A stretch of 17,131 nt of DNA from an uncultured Verrucomicrobiales bacterium (GTDB taxonomy: Bacteria; Verrucomicrobiota; Verrucomicrobiia; Verrucomicrobiales; DEV007), in NCBI GenBank assembly GCA_937893785.1, contig CALCSP010000828.1, positions 1-17,131 of the forward strand, in the 5' to 3' direction. The position numbers were made by a program, and so were the translations under genes. The notes below the pieces were generated by a model. That model was not told the DNA's origin. It saw only the letters and a program-made list of their open reading frames with translations, and made no database searches. Below are positions 7,635 to 15,770 of the stretch, piece by piece; positions within the stretch are counted from its first letter, which is position 1; each line of letters begins with the position of its first letter.

Positions 7635-9944
7635 ATGAGCTTGTTTCAATTCCCGGCTCACCGGCCATGGACTACAATTAGCTTCATCACCGTGATCAGT
7701 GCTATCGCGGCACTGGGCACCACCCGTGACCGTGCAGAAAGAGTTAGTGGCAGCACAGCTTCTCGACCGGGGCATGAATTCAGCAATTATATCAACAAGA
7801 ATTTTGGCTCTGATGGATCTAACGTTTTACTCCTTGTAGACTGCCCCGGGGGCGGCGACCTCTTCAGCCCGGCGGCTAGTATTGCATTTAAAGACCTGCT
7901 TCAACGGGTGCAGGCCCTCCCAGAAGTAACTGGAATGCCTGGATCTGGGTTGCTGCTATCAATGTTCCCCGATGCAGACGCAACCTCAGCAGAGCACGAG
8001 GCCTGCCGCAATCGGGCCTTAAAAAACCCAGTAATTGCCGGCAATTTGCTAGCAACGAACGCACAGACAGCACTGGTGCCACTGAGTATCCGCCCGGGCG
8101 ATCGACAAGCCATGGAGAAAACTGTTTCTCTAATAGAACAAGCAGCGGGTGTTAATATTTCCGCAGAAGAAACCAGTCCTCTTCTTATACGCTCGAGATT
8201 GATCGGACTCTTGCCCATAGATATTGCAAGGCGTGAGGCAATGAAGGTTGAGCAAAGACGCTTCCAGATCATTGGTTATAGCCTTGCGGCCATCCTTGCG
8301 TTGCTTTTTTTCCGCGGACTGATAACCACCTTCGTGGTAACCGCACCTCCCTCGATTGGCCTTCTCTGGACGCTCGGATTTCTGGGATATTCCGGCGAAC
8401 AGCTTAACAGCCTATCGATGGTAGTAATGCCGATGATTCTTGCAATGATTGGTTTTACCAATGCTTCGCACATTGTTTTACAGCTTCAGAGAGAACGTAA
8501 AAGCGGACTGGAACCCCGTGCAGCAACGGCAGCCGCAGTGAAAAAACTGGGAGTTCCCTGCATGCTCTCAGCATTCACAACAACCGCAGGATTTGCCTCG
8601 CTAATGATTGCTGAGTCAAAGATGATTAGTGACTTCGGACGCGATTGCGCAATCGGAACACTACTTACCTTTGTGGCAGTCATGACATTTCTTCCCCTCA
8701 TGACAAGGCATGCGGTAACTGAACATCTGGAGACTTTTATTACCGGCAAACTCAGGCGATTGCTGCCTTCAGAAAACGAAACTGCACGGCCTAGGCTGGG
8801 CCATAAAACGCTTGTGAACTTCTTTCAGGGTTTTATTGACCTGATTATTGCCCGAGCACCGGTCGTGGTTACGGCAGCAACACTCATGACCATCACCTTC
8901 GGATGGTTAACTTCCACACTAAAACCCGACATTTTTCTCAGCAACCAATTGCCCGATAACAGTGCCACTTCAAAAGCCTTGGCTGATGCAGACGCAGAGA
9001 TGGGAGGCATTCAGGTAGTAAAGATAGCAATGCAGTGGAAAAATGACGGCAAAGAAAAATTGCAGGTCATGGCCGCAATAGAAAAACTCGTCGAGGAAGT
9101 GCGCGAAGAATCCCGGTCACTCAACTCCGGCGAACCTCTCCTGAGTAAACCCCTGTCGATTCGCACTATGCTCTCCGTCCTGCCCAATATGCGAAATGAT
9201 CCGCTAGTGGACAGCCAATCAACTGGAACCAACACGGCAGAATTTACCAAAGCCATGAACGCGTTCTATCGATCCGACCTCAAGAGCGCCGTAATCTCCG
9301 TCCGTGTGCAGGATCTCGGGGTGGCAAAGTATGTGCCTGTATATGACCTCCTGCAGAGCAGGCTAGAAACACTCAATGAAAAATACCCTGACTATGTGCT
9401 CGGCCTTGCTGGTGGAGCGGTCAGCCAAGGAAGATACCTGCACCGGATGGTAAACGATCTAGCTCGTAGCCTTGGTGTTGCGGTTGTCATTATTCTTCTT
9501 ATGATCACTCTCGCCTACCGCTCATTGCGTATCGGAATGATAGCAATGTTGCCAAACCTTTTTCCACTGCTTGCATGTGCGGCTGGACTTGCGCTCTTCA
9601 ATATACCCCTGTCTCTAGAGATTGTATGCGCATTCACCATCTGTGTTGGTATAGCCGCCGATGATTCCATCCATTACCTCAGCCGTTACATTACAGAACG
9701 CTCAAACGGACTGAAAATTGATGAGGCTCTGAGCTGCAGCTTCATGCGCGTCGGTCAGGTGCTTGCTATCACTACAACGGTCATGCTCTGCGGGTTGGGG
9801 AGTATCCTGTTTAGCTCACTGCCAATGTATCGTTCATTTACAGCTGTTGCCTGCACCACACTGGCTGCAGCTCTGGTGGCTGACCTGATCATCCTACCCG
9901 CACTGATTAAAATTTTCGGAACCAGCAGAAGGAAATTATCTTGA
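7635..9944 (+). CDS. RND/MMPL-type membrane transporter
   Basis: A 769-residue integral membrane protein with the repeated RND/MMPL plan. TM1 is at about 10-29, a periplasmic loop follows, five helices lie at about 212-356, then TM7 at about 407-428, a second periplasmic loop, and a last group of five helices at about 609-760. The sequence GIAADDSIHYLSRY at the end of TM10 is a family hallmark carrying the acidic pair thought to couple transport to the proton gradient. Residues around MILAMIGFTNASHIV in TM4 form the matching first-half motif. The protein most resembles the predicted exporter/MMPL branch (lipid or hopanoid-type cargo), not the 1000-residue drug pumps. No membrane-fusion protein or outer-membrane channel gene is nearby. 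Its position inside a MoxR/VWA operon is unusual. Substrate unknown. Confidence 0.9.
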   Translation: MSLFQFPAHRPWTTISFITVISAIAALGTTRDRAERVSGSTASRPGHEFSNYINKNFGSDGSNVLLLVDCPGGGDLFSPAASIAFKDLLQRVQALPEVTGMPGSGLLLSMFPDADATSAEHEACRNRALKNPVIAGNLLATNAQTALVPLSIRPGDRQAMEKTVSLIEQAAGVNISAEETSPLLIRSRLIGLLPIDIARREAMKVEQRRFQIIGYSLAAILALLFFRGLITTFVVTAPPSIGLLWTLGFLGYSGEQLNSLSMVVMPMILAMIGFTNASHIVLQLQRERKSGLEPRAATAAAVKKLGVPCMLSAFTTTAGFASLMIAESKMISDFGRDCAIGTLLTFVAVMTFLPLMTRHAVTEHLETFITGKLRRLLPSENETARPRLGHKTLVNFFQGFIDLIIARAPVVVTAATLMTITFGWLTSTLKPDIFLSNQLPDNSATSKALADADAEMGGIQVVKIAMQWKNDGKEKLQVMAAIEKLVEEVREESRSLNSGEPLLSKPLSIRTMLSVLPNMRNDPLVDSQSTGTNTAEFTKAMNAFYRSDLKSAVISVRVQDLGVAKYVPVYDLLQSRLETLNEKYPDYVLGLAGGAVSQGRYLHRMVNDLARSLGVAVVIILLMITLAYRSLRIGMIAMLPNLFPLLACAAGLALFNIPLSLEIVCAFTICVGIAADDSIHYLSRYITERSNGLKIDEALSCSFMRVGQVLAITTTVMLCGLGSILFSSLPMYRSFTAVACTTLAAALVADLIILPALIKIFGTSRRKLS

Positions 9945-9959
9945 ACCTCGTTGCTTAGA

Positions 9960-9973
9960 ACCTAGCGTTAGGT
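9960..9973 (+). promoter_or_regulatory. Small hairpin over the weak ribosome site of the TPR-like gene
   Basis: ACCTA/TAGGT forms a perfect 5-bp stem with a GCGT loop. The AGG at 9970-9972, ten bases before the ATG at 9983, is the only Shine-Dalgarno-like sequence for the following gene and lies within the 3' arm, so folding would mask it. The stem is short and may be chance. Confidence 0.25.
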
Positions 9974-9982
9974 CAGCTACTT

Positions 9983-10576
9983 ATGTCTAAACCTTTCATT
10001 CTTTTTTGGCTACTTGTTCCGCTTGCCGCCGCCGCCTATCACTATGGGCCGGGGCAGGACAGAATCCTTGCCGACGAAGCTGCCGGACATATCGCAACGG
10101 CAAGGGCCCACCTCGACGCCGAACAGTTTGCGCAAGCTGTGACTGCCTTCGACCAGGCAATCAGTAAATTGCCGGACGACCAAAAAAAGGCAATTCCAAG
10201 ACTTCGGCTTGAGAAGGCAAAGGCGCAGATGCAAAGTTCCGGATTGCCGCAAGCCCATAAGGGCCTTGTCTCGCTACTGGATGATCTGGGAAAAGATCCC
10301 TCTGCTTCCCCTGCCCTTCTGGCCGAAACAAAATCAACCCTAGCCAATGCACAGTATTACATGACTTGGCTGCTTCGTCTGGAAGGCCATGCAAAAGAAA
10401 TTTGGGAACCCGTTATCGAATCCTCAAGGCAAAATTACCTGGCTGCGGCAGAATTTGCACTGCAGGCGGGTACGAAACCTACTGAAATCAAGGCAAGAGA
10501 AAACCTTGAAGCAGCAATAAAGCTGGCACGGATTGATCTCGCCGAATTGCAGGGCCTACCCCTGCCCAACCAATGA
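9983..10576 (+). CDS. Small membrane-anchored helical (TPR-like) protein
   Basis: A 197-residue protein with an N-terminal transmembrane anchor or uncleaved signal (about residues 4-19) and an otherwise all-helical, Ala/Leu-rich body. The segment HIATARAHLDAEQFAQAV followed by AFDQAISKLPDD is TPR-like. It occupies the place where BatC or BatE TPR proteins occur in Bat operons, so a periplasmic scaffold or adaptor role is a reasonable inference. The frame ends at a TGA (10574-10576), but the same frame stays open for 39 more codons, to a TAA at 10694-10696. The extension is Gly/Lys-rich with a C-terminal GAGEAPPP segment. This may be a real stop, a nonsense change in a longer ancestral protein, or a recoded codon. 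The gap to the next gene (168 bases) is large for this operon, but shrinks to 48 bases if the tail is included. Confidence 0.8.
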   Translation: MSKPFILFWLLVPLAAAAYHYGPGQDRILADEAAGHIATARAHLDAEQFAQAVTAFDQAISKLPDDQKKAIPRLRLEKAKAQMQSSGLPQAHKGLVSLLDDLGKDPSASPALLAETKSTLANAQYYMTWLLRLEGHAKEIWEPVIESSRQNYLAAAEFALQAGTKPTEIKARENLEAAIKLARIDLAELQGLPLPNQ

Positions 10577-10744
10577 CAAGGATGCGGTAGCGGCATCAAA
10601 CCCGGTCGGGTCGGCAAAGCAAAAAAAACTGGCAAGCAAGCCAAAGACTCCAGAGGGGCAGGCGAAGCCCCTCCACCAGATGGTATCGGGTCATAAAGAT
10701 CAGACAGCTGGAAAAACCGGCTAAACCATTACCTTTTTGCCAAC
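10577..10744 (+). other. Gap with an in-frame Gly/Lys-rich extension of the preceding gene
   Basis: Reading on from the TGA at 10574 in the same frame gives 39 sense codons starting QGCGSGIKPGRVG and ending GEAPPPDGIGS before TAA at 10694-10696. The codons look ordinary for this region. A second frame, shifted by +1, is also open to 10724 and is Lys/Ala-rich, so low complexity explains part of the openness. A 5-bp stem GATGC/GCATC (10581-10597) with a seven-base loop lies four bases after the TGA. Confidence 0.4.
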
Positions 10745-13700
10745 ATGAAAAATCCTCTCTTCCTCATTGGCTTAACCCTGGTCTTCTCGACAACAGGACT
10801 AAAAGCGCAAAAGACCCTCCGCGCCCCTAAGAAGCTTCCCGCTACACCACCGGTCACTGGTGGGCAGGTAGATAATCCGGCATCCAAAGAAGGACAATCG
10901 GAGGTCTTCCAGCAGAAAAAAGAGACAAAAGTAGTGAGCGCCGCGGCGAAGGCATTGGACAAGGATGCACTGCTTTTGGCCAAACTTGCAAAGGTAACCT
11001 TTGACCGCCGCCCATCCACCATGCTGAAAAAATGGGCTTATCCGGGCCCAGGAGCCAAGACCCAGAACACTGATCTCGATAAAGGTAAGCCGCAGGTGGA
11101 AAAAAGCCCCGCCGATGCCGCACTGGAACAGCTCACCATTGATGTTGCCCGCGGTCACTGGCAAGGTGTCGAATCTTTTTTCCATGCGCAGTTCCAAAAG
11201 GCCGATAATGCACAAAAGGCTTTCGGGTTAATGCTCGATGCGCTCATTCGGCCACCCAGAGTCAGAATACAGCCCGGCACTCCCCAAATAACAACTAACC
11301 AGAAGTTTGCCGAGAAGCATTACCTTTCACCTGGTGACGTTGTATCTCTCGCTGATGCCTGCCCGGGAGGGCTCGATTCAAAGGTCATTTTGCCAAAACT
11401 CGGAAATTTGCTGAAAGCATCCATCACGGCCGGACACTTCCCAAATGTCATTGTCGAAATCCTCAACTCAGGAAGCGCCAAACTTGGAGGTGAAACCGAC
11501 ATTGATAAGCGCCTCAATGCCGCAAGACTGCTTATGGCAGCCGGATTACCGGACGAGGCCGGTCTCTTTCTTCCCGAAACTGATCAATCAAGCTCAACGC
11601 AGACACTTGCCTTATCTGCCGACTACCATCTGGCCATGCATGCCAAAACAATGGAAAAAAAGCATCTCTCTGCAGCCTGGCAGGCAACGCAATCAGCCCT
11701 AATGCACCCTGAAAGTAATGAAGAAGAAAAGGAATCTGCCCTTACCCGAGCTGTCGATCTTGTGCCGAAGATTGAGGAAAATCTCGGTAAAGAATGGCTC
11801 GGAAAGAGTTTCACTGGAGATGCTATTCGCGGCAGGGAAATCTTGGCCACTATCGGTTCTATAACTTCACGTGGCCTTGCCGAGAGGGGGTCCTCGGAAA
11901 GACTGCGAAGGTTAACGCTCCAAAAAACCGCAGTGCTATCGCTCCTTCAAACCGGGGAGCTTGATTTAGATCCCTGGTCAAAAGTACTGACACTTCTCGC
12001 GATGAACTGGCTGAGCGAAGCAACATTAAGTTATCGATATGATACCAGTAAAACACTTGGCCCCAAGATGCGCTGGGATCGCTTTGGTAACATGTATTAC
12101 GAAAATCCAACTGTTTCCAAGACCAGCAGCAGCAGCATGCCCGCTCCAATTTCCTCCGGTGAATTACTGAAGGTGAGCCCAAGCGAAGAATGGCTCACTC
12201 TACTCAAATCTGATCTCCGCCCAAGGTTCCATTTTCTTTATGCTCAACTTTACCTCAAGGTCAATGAGCCGGAAAAGGCATTCCCATACATCGAAAAAAT
12301 ATCCTCCAGTCACCCTGATGCAGGCAAAACACTTGCCGAGGAATTTCTCAGAATATGGGCGGAAAATCGTGACCCGAATTCAGGGCGCAACCGCAGCTAC
12401 AAATACGGCTACATGTATGGATATAACCAACGGGCAAACTCTATACCACTGACGCGTTCAAAGCAGGAGCGCAACCTAACAGAGCTCGCCAAATGGACAA
12501 AAAAACTGCAAGCCCTGCCGACGGAAAAACTGGACCAATCAAAGCTTACAGAAGCTTTCACCAAAATTCACAGCCGAGCCGAGGTTTATAAGCCGGAAGC
12601 CATTAATAAAATATTCGGTAACTTCAAGGACATGGACGCAAAAACTGTTGCCGCGATTGCTGCCACAATGCGAACCAATCTGGCAACCGTATGGCGTAAT
12701 CCCAAGACCCAACAGGACCTGAAGACCAAACGCAAGGATGCCGAGATATTGGCCGAGATTAGACGCGGTTATGCAAGCGCAATGAGCATTCTGCTCGAAT
12801 CACTGCAAAGCCACCCAAACAACTGGCGAATTTGGACGGTTCGGGCCTGCCTTGCTTTTGACCAGAACAATTTCACGCAGGAAAATGGGAACAACAGTGA
12901 GTTCATCAACAAGCGCAAGGAAGCCTTCAATATGTTTGCCCGCGCAGCCGAACTATATAGTGAAAATCTTCCAGAAAGTGAAGCCGATGAATCCACCCAG
13001 GTTTATGAGCACTGGATGTATGCAGCACTTGGTGCCAGTGACCTTGGAGCACTAAACGAAAAACAACAACCATCACCCGCACAGATTTCCTTGGTTAAAA
13101 AAGCCCTGGAAAAACTTCCTGATGGCGCCGCAGCACGACACATGGCGCGATTTGCAAATGCCCTTGCGGCACGCATCAGTGCAGTTAAGCCCGAATTAAA
13201 ACAGCGATACCTCAAACACGGTCTGACGATTGTAGGCGAACATGAAAAAGCGTCGGAGGCTCACAAGATCTTTGACTATTACAACGACCTGATCACAGAA
13301 ATCCAACTTGTGGCAACACTTGATGGATCCCCCATAGTTGGTCATACCGAACCTTTTGGTGTGTTTGTTGATATCCGTCATACCATCGAAATAGAGCGCG
13401 AATCGGGTGGCTTCTCCAAGTATCTCACCAACCAGAACAATGCCAGCTTTGCCTTCAACTACGGCAGACCAACGCAAAACTACCGGGATAAGTTTGAAGA
13501 AACCGCCCGTTCAGCGCTAGCGGACCACTTTGAAGTCATATCGGTGAGCTTCCATGACAATAAGATCACGTCACGAGGAACCGGCCGTCAGGGCTGGAGA
13601 AATACGCCTTACGCTTACCTGCTTCTCAAGGCACGCTCCCCTGAAGTCGACAAGATCCCACCCGTGCAAATCGATCTGGATTTTCTTGATACCAGCGGTT

Positions 13701-14482
13701 TTGTAATCCTGCCTATTGCCACTTCGCCGATACCCATTGACGCAAAACCTGAACTGAATAACACCCATGGAGCAAGTAAGCTGGAAATCATCCAGATACT
13801 CGATGACCGTAAGGTTCAGGAAGGAAAAATTGAGGTCGAAATCAAGGCAACGGCGCACGGCCTTGTCCCAGGCCTGAAGCATCTGCTGAATTTTCCCTCG
13901 CAAGGGTTTGAGTTAACGGAAACTTCCGGGGGAGAGCTTTCTATCGGCCGGCTCGATGCACAAGGAGAAAAAGTGGCGGCTATCAGTGAAAGAAACTGGA
14001 TGCTCACATTCACATTTGCCGATTCCTCTCTCAACCCCGAACAATTCACATTTGCCAACCCTCTGATTGAGGAGAGCAATGTCACCTACCAGCGCTATGA
14101 GGACGCGGACTTGATTATCGCTCAAAAAACCACACCGATCCAATCCGGCATTGCCAAGCAAAAAAGCGGTTACACTTGGGCACTTCTGGCTGCCATCCTG
14201 GTCTTGGGAATCATGGTTGTTGTTCGATTGTTAAAAAGAAAAAAGCCAAGCCCTGCTGACTCCGGACAAACAGACAGTTACGCAATACCAAGGGAACTTA
14301 CACCGTTTACGGTGATTGGGCTGCTACGCAAAATTCGGGATGAAGATGATCTTGGTTCTGATCTTCATTCACAACTCAGGCTGACCATTGAAAAACTCGA
14401 ACGGTATTATTTTGATAACAGTGAAGGGGATCCGCCTGACCTGAAGGAACTTGCCGAAAAATGGGTGGCCTTGGCTGCCTGA
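10745..14482 (+). CDS. Giant exported repeat protein with C-terminal membrane anchor, function unknown
   Basis: A 1245-residue protein that I cannot assign to a named family. It has a signal peptide (about 1-21, ending GLKAQ) and a long alpha-helical, TPR-like portion over roughly residues 100-860, including LYAQLYLKVNEPEKAFPYIE. A short Tyr/Gly-rich patch, YKYGYMYGYNQ, lies near residue 555. From about 860 to 1135 the sequence is beta-rich (GHTEPFGVFVDIRHTIEI; ATAHGLVPGLKHLL). A transmembrane helix sits at about 1144-1160, followed by RLLKRKK and an 80-residue cytosolic helical tail (TPFTVIGLLRKI onwards). The beta region, TM and short tail resemble the layout of BatD, so it could be a TPR-BatD-like composite; that is inference from layout only. 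It is the last gene of the operon and probably scaffolds the VWA/RND proteins in the periplasm. The ATG at 10745 directly precedes the signal peptide. Confidence 0.85.
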   Translation: MKNPLFLIGLTLVFSTTGLKAQKTLRAPKKLPATPPVTGGQVDNPASKEGQSEVFQQKKETKVVSAAAKALDKDALLLAKLAKVTFDRRPSTMLKKWAYPGPGAKTQNTDLDKGKPQVEKSPADAALEQLTIDVARGHWQGVESFFHAQFQKADNAQKAFGLMLDALIRPPRVRIQPGTPQITTNQKFAEKHYLSPGDVVSLADACPGGLDSKVILPKLGNLLKASITAGHFPNVIVEILNSGSAKLGGETDIDKRLNAARLLMAAGLPDEAGLFLPETDQSSSTQTLALSADYHLAMHAKTMEKKHLSAAWQATQSALMHPESNEEEKESALTRAVDLVPKIEENLGKEWLGKSFTGDAIRGREILATIGSITSRGLAERGSSERLRRLTLQKTAVLSLLQTGELDLDPWSKVLTLLAMNWLSEATLSYRYDTSKTLGPKMRWDRFGNMYYENPTVSKTSSSSMPAPISSGELLKVSPSEEWLTLLKSDLRPRFHFLYAQLYLKVNEPEKAFPYIEKISSSHPDAGKTLAEEFLRIWAENRDPNSGRNRSYKYGYMYGYNQRANSIPLTRSKQERNLTELAKWTKKLQALPTEKLDQSKLTEAFTKIHSRAEVYKPEAINKIFGNFKDMDAKTVAAIAATMRTNLATVWRNPKTQQDLKTKRKDAEILAEIRRGYASAMSILLESLQSHPNNWRIWTVRACLAFDQNNFTQENGNNSEFINKRKEAFNMFARAAELYSENLPESEADESTQVYEHWMYAALGASDLGALNEKQQPSPAQISLVKKALEKLPDGAAARHMARFANALAARISAVKPELKQRYLKHGLTIVGEHEKASEAHKIFDYYNDLITEIQLVATLDGSPIVGHTEPFGVFVDIRHTIEIERESGGFSKYLTNQNNASFAFNYGRPTQNYRDKFEETARSALADHFEVISVSFHDNKITSRGTGRQGWRNTPYAYLLLKARSPEVDKIPPVQIDLDFLDTSGFVILPIATSPIPIDAKPELNNTHGASKLEIIQILDDRKVQEGKIEVEIKATAHGLVPGLKHLLNFPSQGFELTETSGGELSIGRLDAQGEKVAAISERNWMLTFTFADSSLNPEQFTFANPLIEESNVTYQRYEDADLIIAQKTTPIQSGIAKQKSGYTWALLAAILVLGIMVVVRLLKRKKPSPADSGQTDSYAIPRELTPFTVIGLLRKIRDEDDLGSDLHSQLRLTIEKLERYYFDNSEGDPPDLKELAEKWVALAA

Positions 14483-14490
14483 ACAGGCAG
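14475..14490. terminator. Hairpin at the end of the MoxR/VWA operon
   Basis: CTGCCT/AGGCAG makes a perfect 6-bp stem with a GAAC loop and spans the TGA stop codon of the giant gene. It lies between convergent operons and could help end transcription. Neither strand has a proper T-run after it, so it is not a standard intrinsic terminator. An overlapping alternative pairs CAGG (14488-14491) with CCTG just downstream. Confidence 0.3.
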
Positions 14491-14514
14491 GAAGGGGCCT
14501 GATGCAGGAAAGAA

Positions 14515-14991
14515 TTAAACGGCTACGCTCGCGGTAGCCATTGCAGCCATCCCTTCATCACGACCGACAAATCCCATTCCCTCATTGGTCGTAGCTTTAA
14601 TGCCAACCTGATCGGCACGAACTCCAAGAGCAGAGGCGATGTTTGCCTTCATCTCTTGAACGTGGGGCAATATCTTCGGGGCTTCGGCAATTAAAGTCGC
14701 ATCAAGATTAATAATCTCAGCCTGCTTTTCGGACACAATCCCGGCGACCTTCCTAAGAATTTCAATACTGCTTATCCCCTCTATTGAGGGGTCAGTAGGA
14801 GGAAAATAATAGCCTATATCCGGTTGCCCGAGTGCCCCAAGAACGGCATCCGCTATCGCGTGGCAGAGCACATCGGCATCCGAATGCCCATCAAGACCTT
14901 TCGCATGGGGAATATCGACGCCTCCCAGAATAAGCCTTCTGCCATCCACCAGTCGGTGCACATCATATCCAATGCCTGATCGTGTTACCAT
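14515..14991 (-). CDS. ispF: 2-C-methyl-D-erythritol 2,4-cyclodiphosphate synthase
   Basis: Converts CDP-ME 2-phosphate to the cyclic diphosphate MEcPP with release of CMP, the fifth step of the MEP isoprenoid pathway. All family landmarks are present in 158 residues (usual 155-165): GIGYDVHRL with the metal ligands Asp10 and His12, LDGHSDADVLCHAI with the third metal-binding histidine, GYYFPPTDP, and the C-terminal ATTNEGMGFVGRDEG that contacts the CMP moiety. FPPTDP replaces the FPDTDP of E. coli, a variant I regard as harmless. It is the last gene of a minus-strand operon and starts nine bases after the stop of the phosphatase gene, with no Shine-Dalgarno sequence. Isoprenoid synthesis by the MEP route is therefore expected. 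The trimeric cytosolic enzyme needs no partner from this locus. Confidence 0.97.
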   Translation of the reverse strand: MVTRSGIGYDVHRLVDGRRLILGGVDIPHAKGLDGHSDADVLCHAIADAVLGALGQPDIGYYFPPTDPSIEGISSIEILRKVAGIVSEKQAEIINLDATLIAEAPKILPHVQEMKANIASALGVRADQVGIKATTNEGMGFVGRDEGMAAMATASVAV

Positions 14992-15000
14992 ATTACTATT

Positions 15001-15762
15001 TCAAGCAAGTGTTCCCTGCAAAGGCAACTTGCCATTCCATGCACAAATTGAAAGTTTAGCAGGATCAATAGGACTTTCCACCAATTCAACCGATCCTCCT
15101 GCTGCCTCAACGAGCATCCTTCCGGCTGCAATATCCCAGAGACTAATGACCTCTTCTATATACGCATCCAGTCTCCCGCTGGCAATATATGCCATGGCCA
15201 ATGCAGCACTTCCCATCATGCGTGACTTACGAACCTTTCCTACAATTTCCCGGTAACGATCAAACCCAGCTGCCATTGATTCCTTGGTCTTAGAAAATCC
15301 CACTGTGACCACAGCCTGCGCCATTTCGTCGCGCTGACTGACCTGAATGGGCACACCATTGAGGGTAGGTATACCCCCTGCCTCTACAGCCCACAATTCA
15401 TTCATCATCGGGTCATAGATCATTCCCAGCATCCAGTCCTCTCCTGAACCACGCCGTAAGGCAATGGAGACACAAAAATGCGGGATCCCATAAAAATAAT
15501 TCACGGTGCCGTCAATGGGATCGACTACCCATTGGAACTCACCGCTCTCACCCCCAGCGTTTCCCTCCTCTCCCACGATAGTATGGTCGGGAAAACTCTC
15601 CAATATAATACCGGCTATCAATTCCTGACATCGCACATCAAGGTGTAACTTGATATCATGGTCCTCAAAGGCATCAACCTGCTGGTCACCACCATAATGA
15701 TCACGCAACAACTGACCTGCTGCCGTTGCCGCTTTCCTTGCAATATCTAAATAACCAGTCAT
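15001..15762 (-). CDS. suhB: Inositol-1-monophosphatase family protein
   Basis: A 253-residue Mg2+-dependent phosphatase of the IMPase family. The metal site is complete: GEE (residues 64-66), DPIDGT (81-86, the main family signature) and WD (209-210) in LWDIAAGRMLVEAAGG. VNYFYGIPHFCVSIAL after DPIDGT is typical of the SuhB/IMPase branch. The substrate cannot be fixed from sequence: inositol monophosphate, other sugar phosphates, or histidinol phosphate in some lineages are all possible, so the symbol is given by family resemblance. It lies between coaB (eight bases before its ATG) and ispF (nine bases after its stop) in one minus-strand operon of housekeeping genes. The ATG at 15762 is supported by the close spacing and by homologue length (about 250-270). 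Confidence 0.9.
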   Translation of the reverse strand: MTGYLDIARKAATAAGQLLRDHYGGDQQVDAFEDHDIKLHLDVRCQELIAGIILESFPDHTIVGEEGNAGGESGEFQWVVDPIDGTVNYFYGIPHFCVSIALRRGSGEDWMLGMIYDPMMNELWAVEAGGIPTLNGVPIQVSQRDEMAQAVVTVGFSKTKESMAAGFDRYREIVGKVRKSRMMGSAALAMAYIASGRLDAYIEEVISLWDIAAGRMLVEAAGGSVELVESPIDPAKLSICAWNGKLPLQGTLA

Positions 15763-15770
15763 CTACTTTG

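Noticed and set aside
10581..10597. GATGC/GCATC stem just after the TGA as a bacterial SECIS element
   Set aside because: It begins only four bases after the TGA, is just 5 bp, and lacks the spacing and bulged-U upper stem known from E. coli fdhF; kept only as a remote option in the TGA finding.
10533..10724. A 63-codon plus-strand frame across the end of the TPR-like gene
   Set aside because: It begins inside the TPR-like gene in a different frame, is Lys/Ala-rich and low in complexity, and competes with the better-supported in-frame tail.
10799..11215. 138-codon minus-strand frame opposite the start of the giant gene
   Set aside because: It overlaps the signal peptide and first part of a well-supported gene and shows no recognisable domain.
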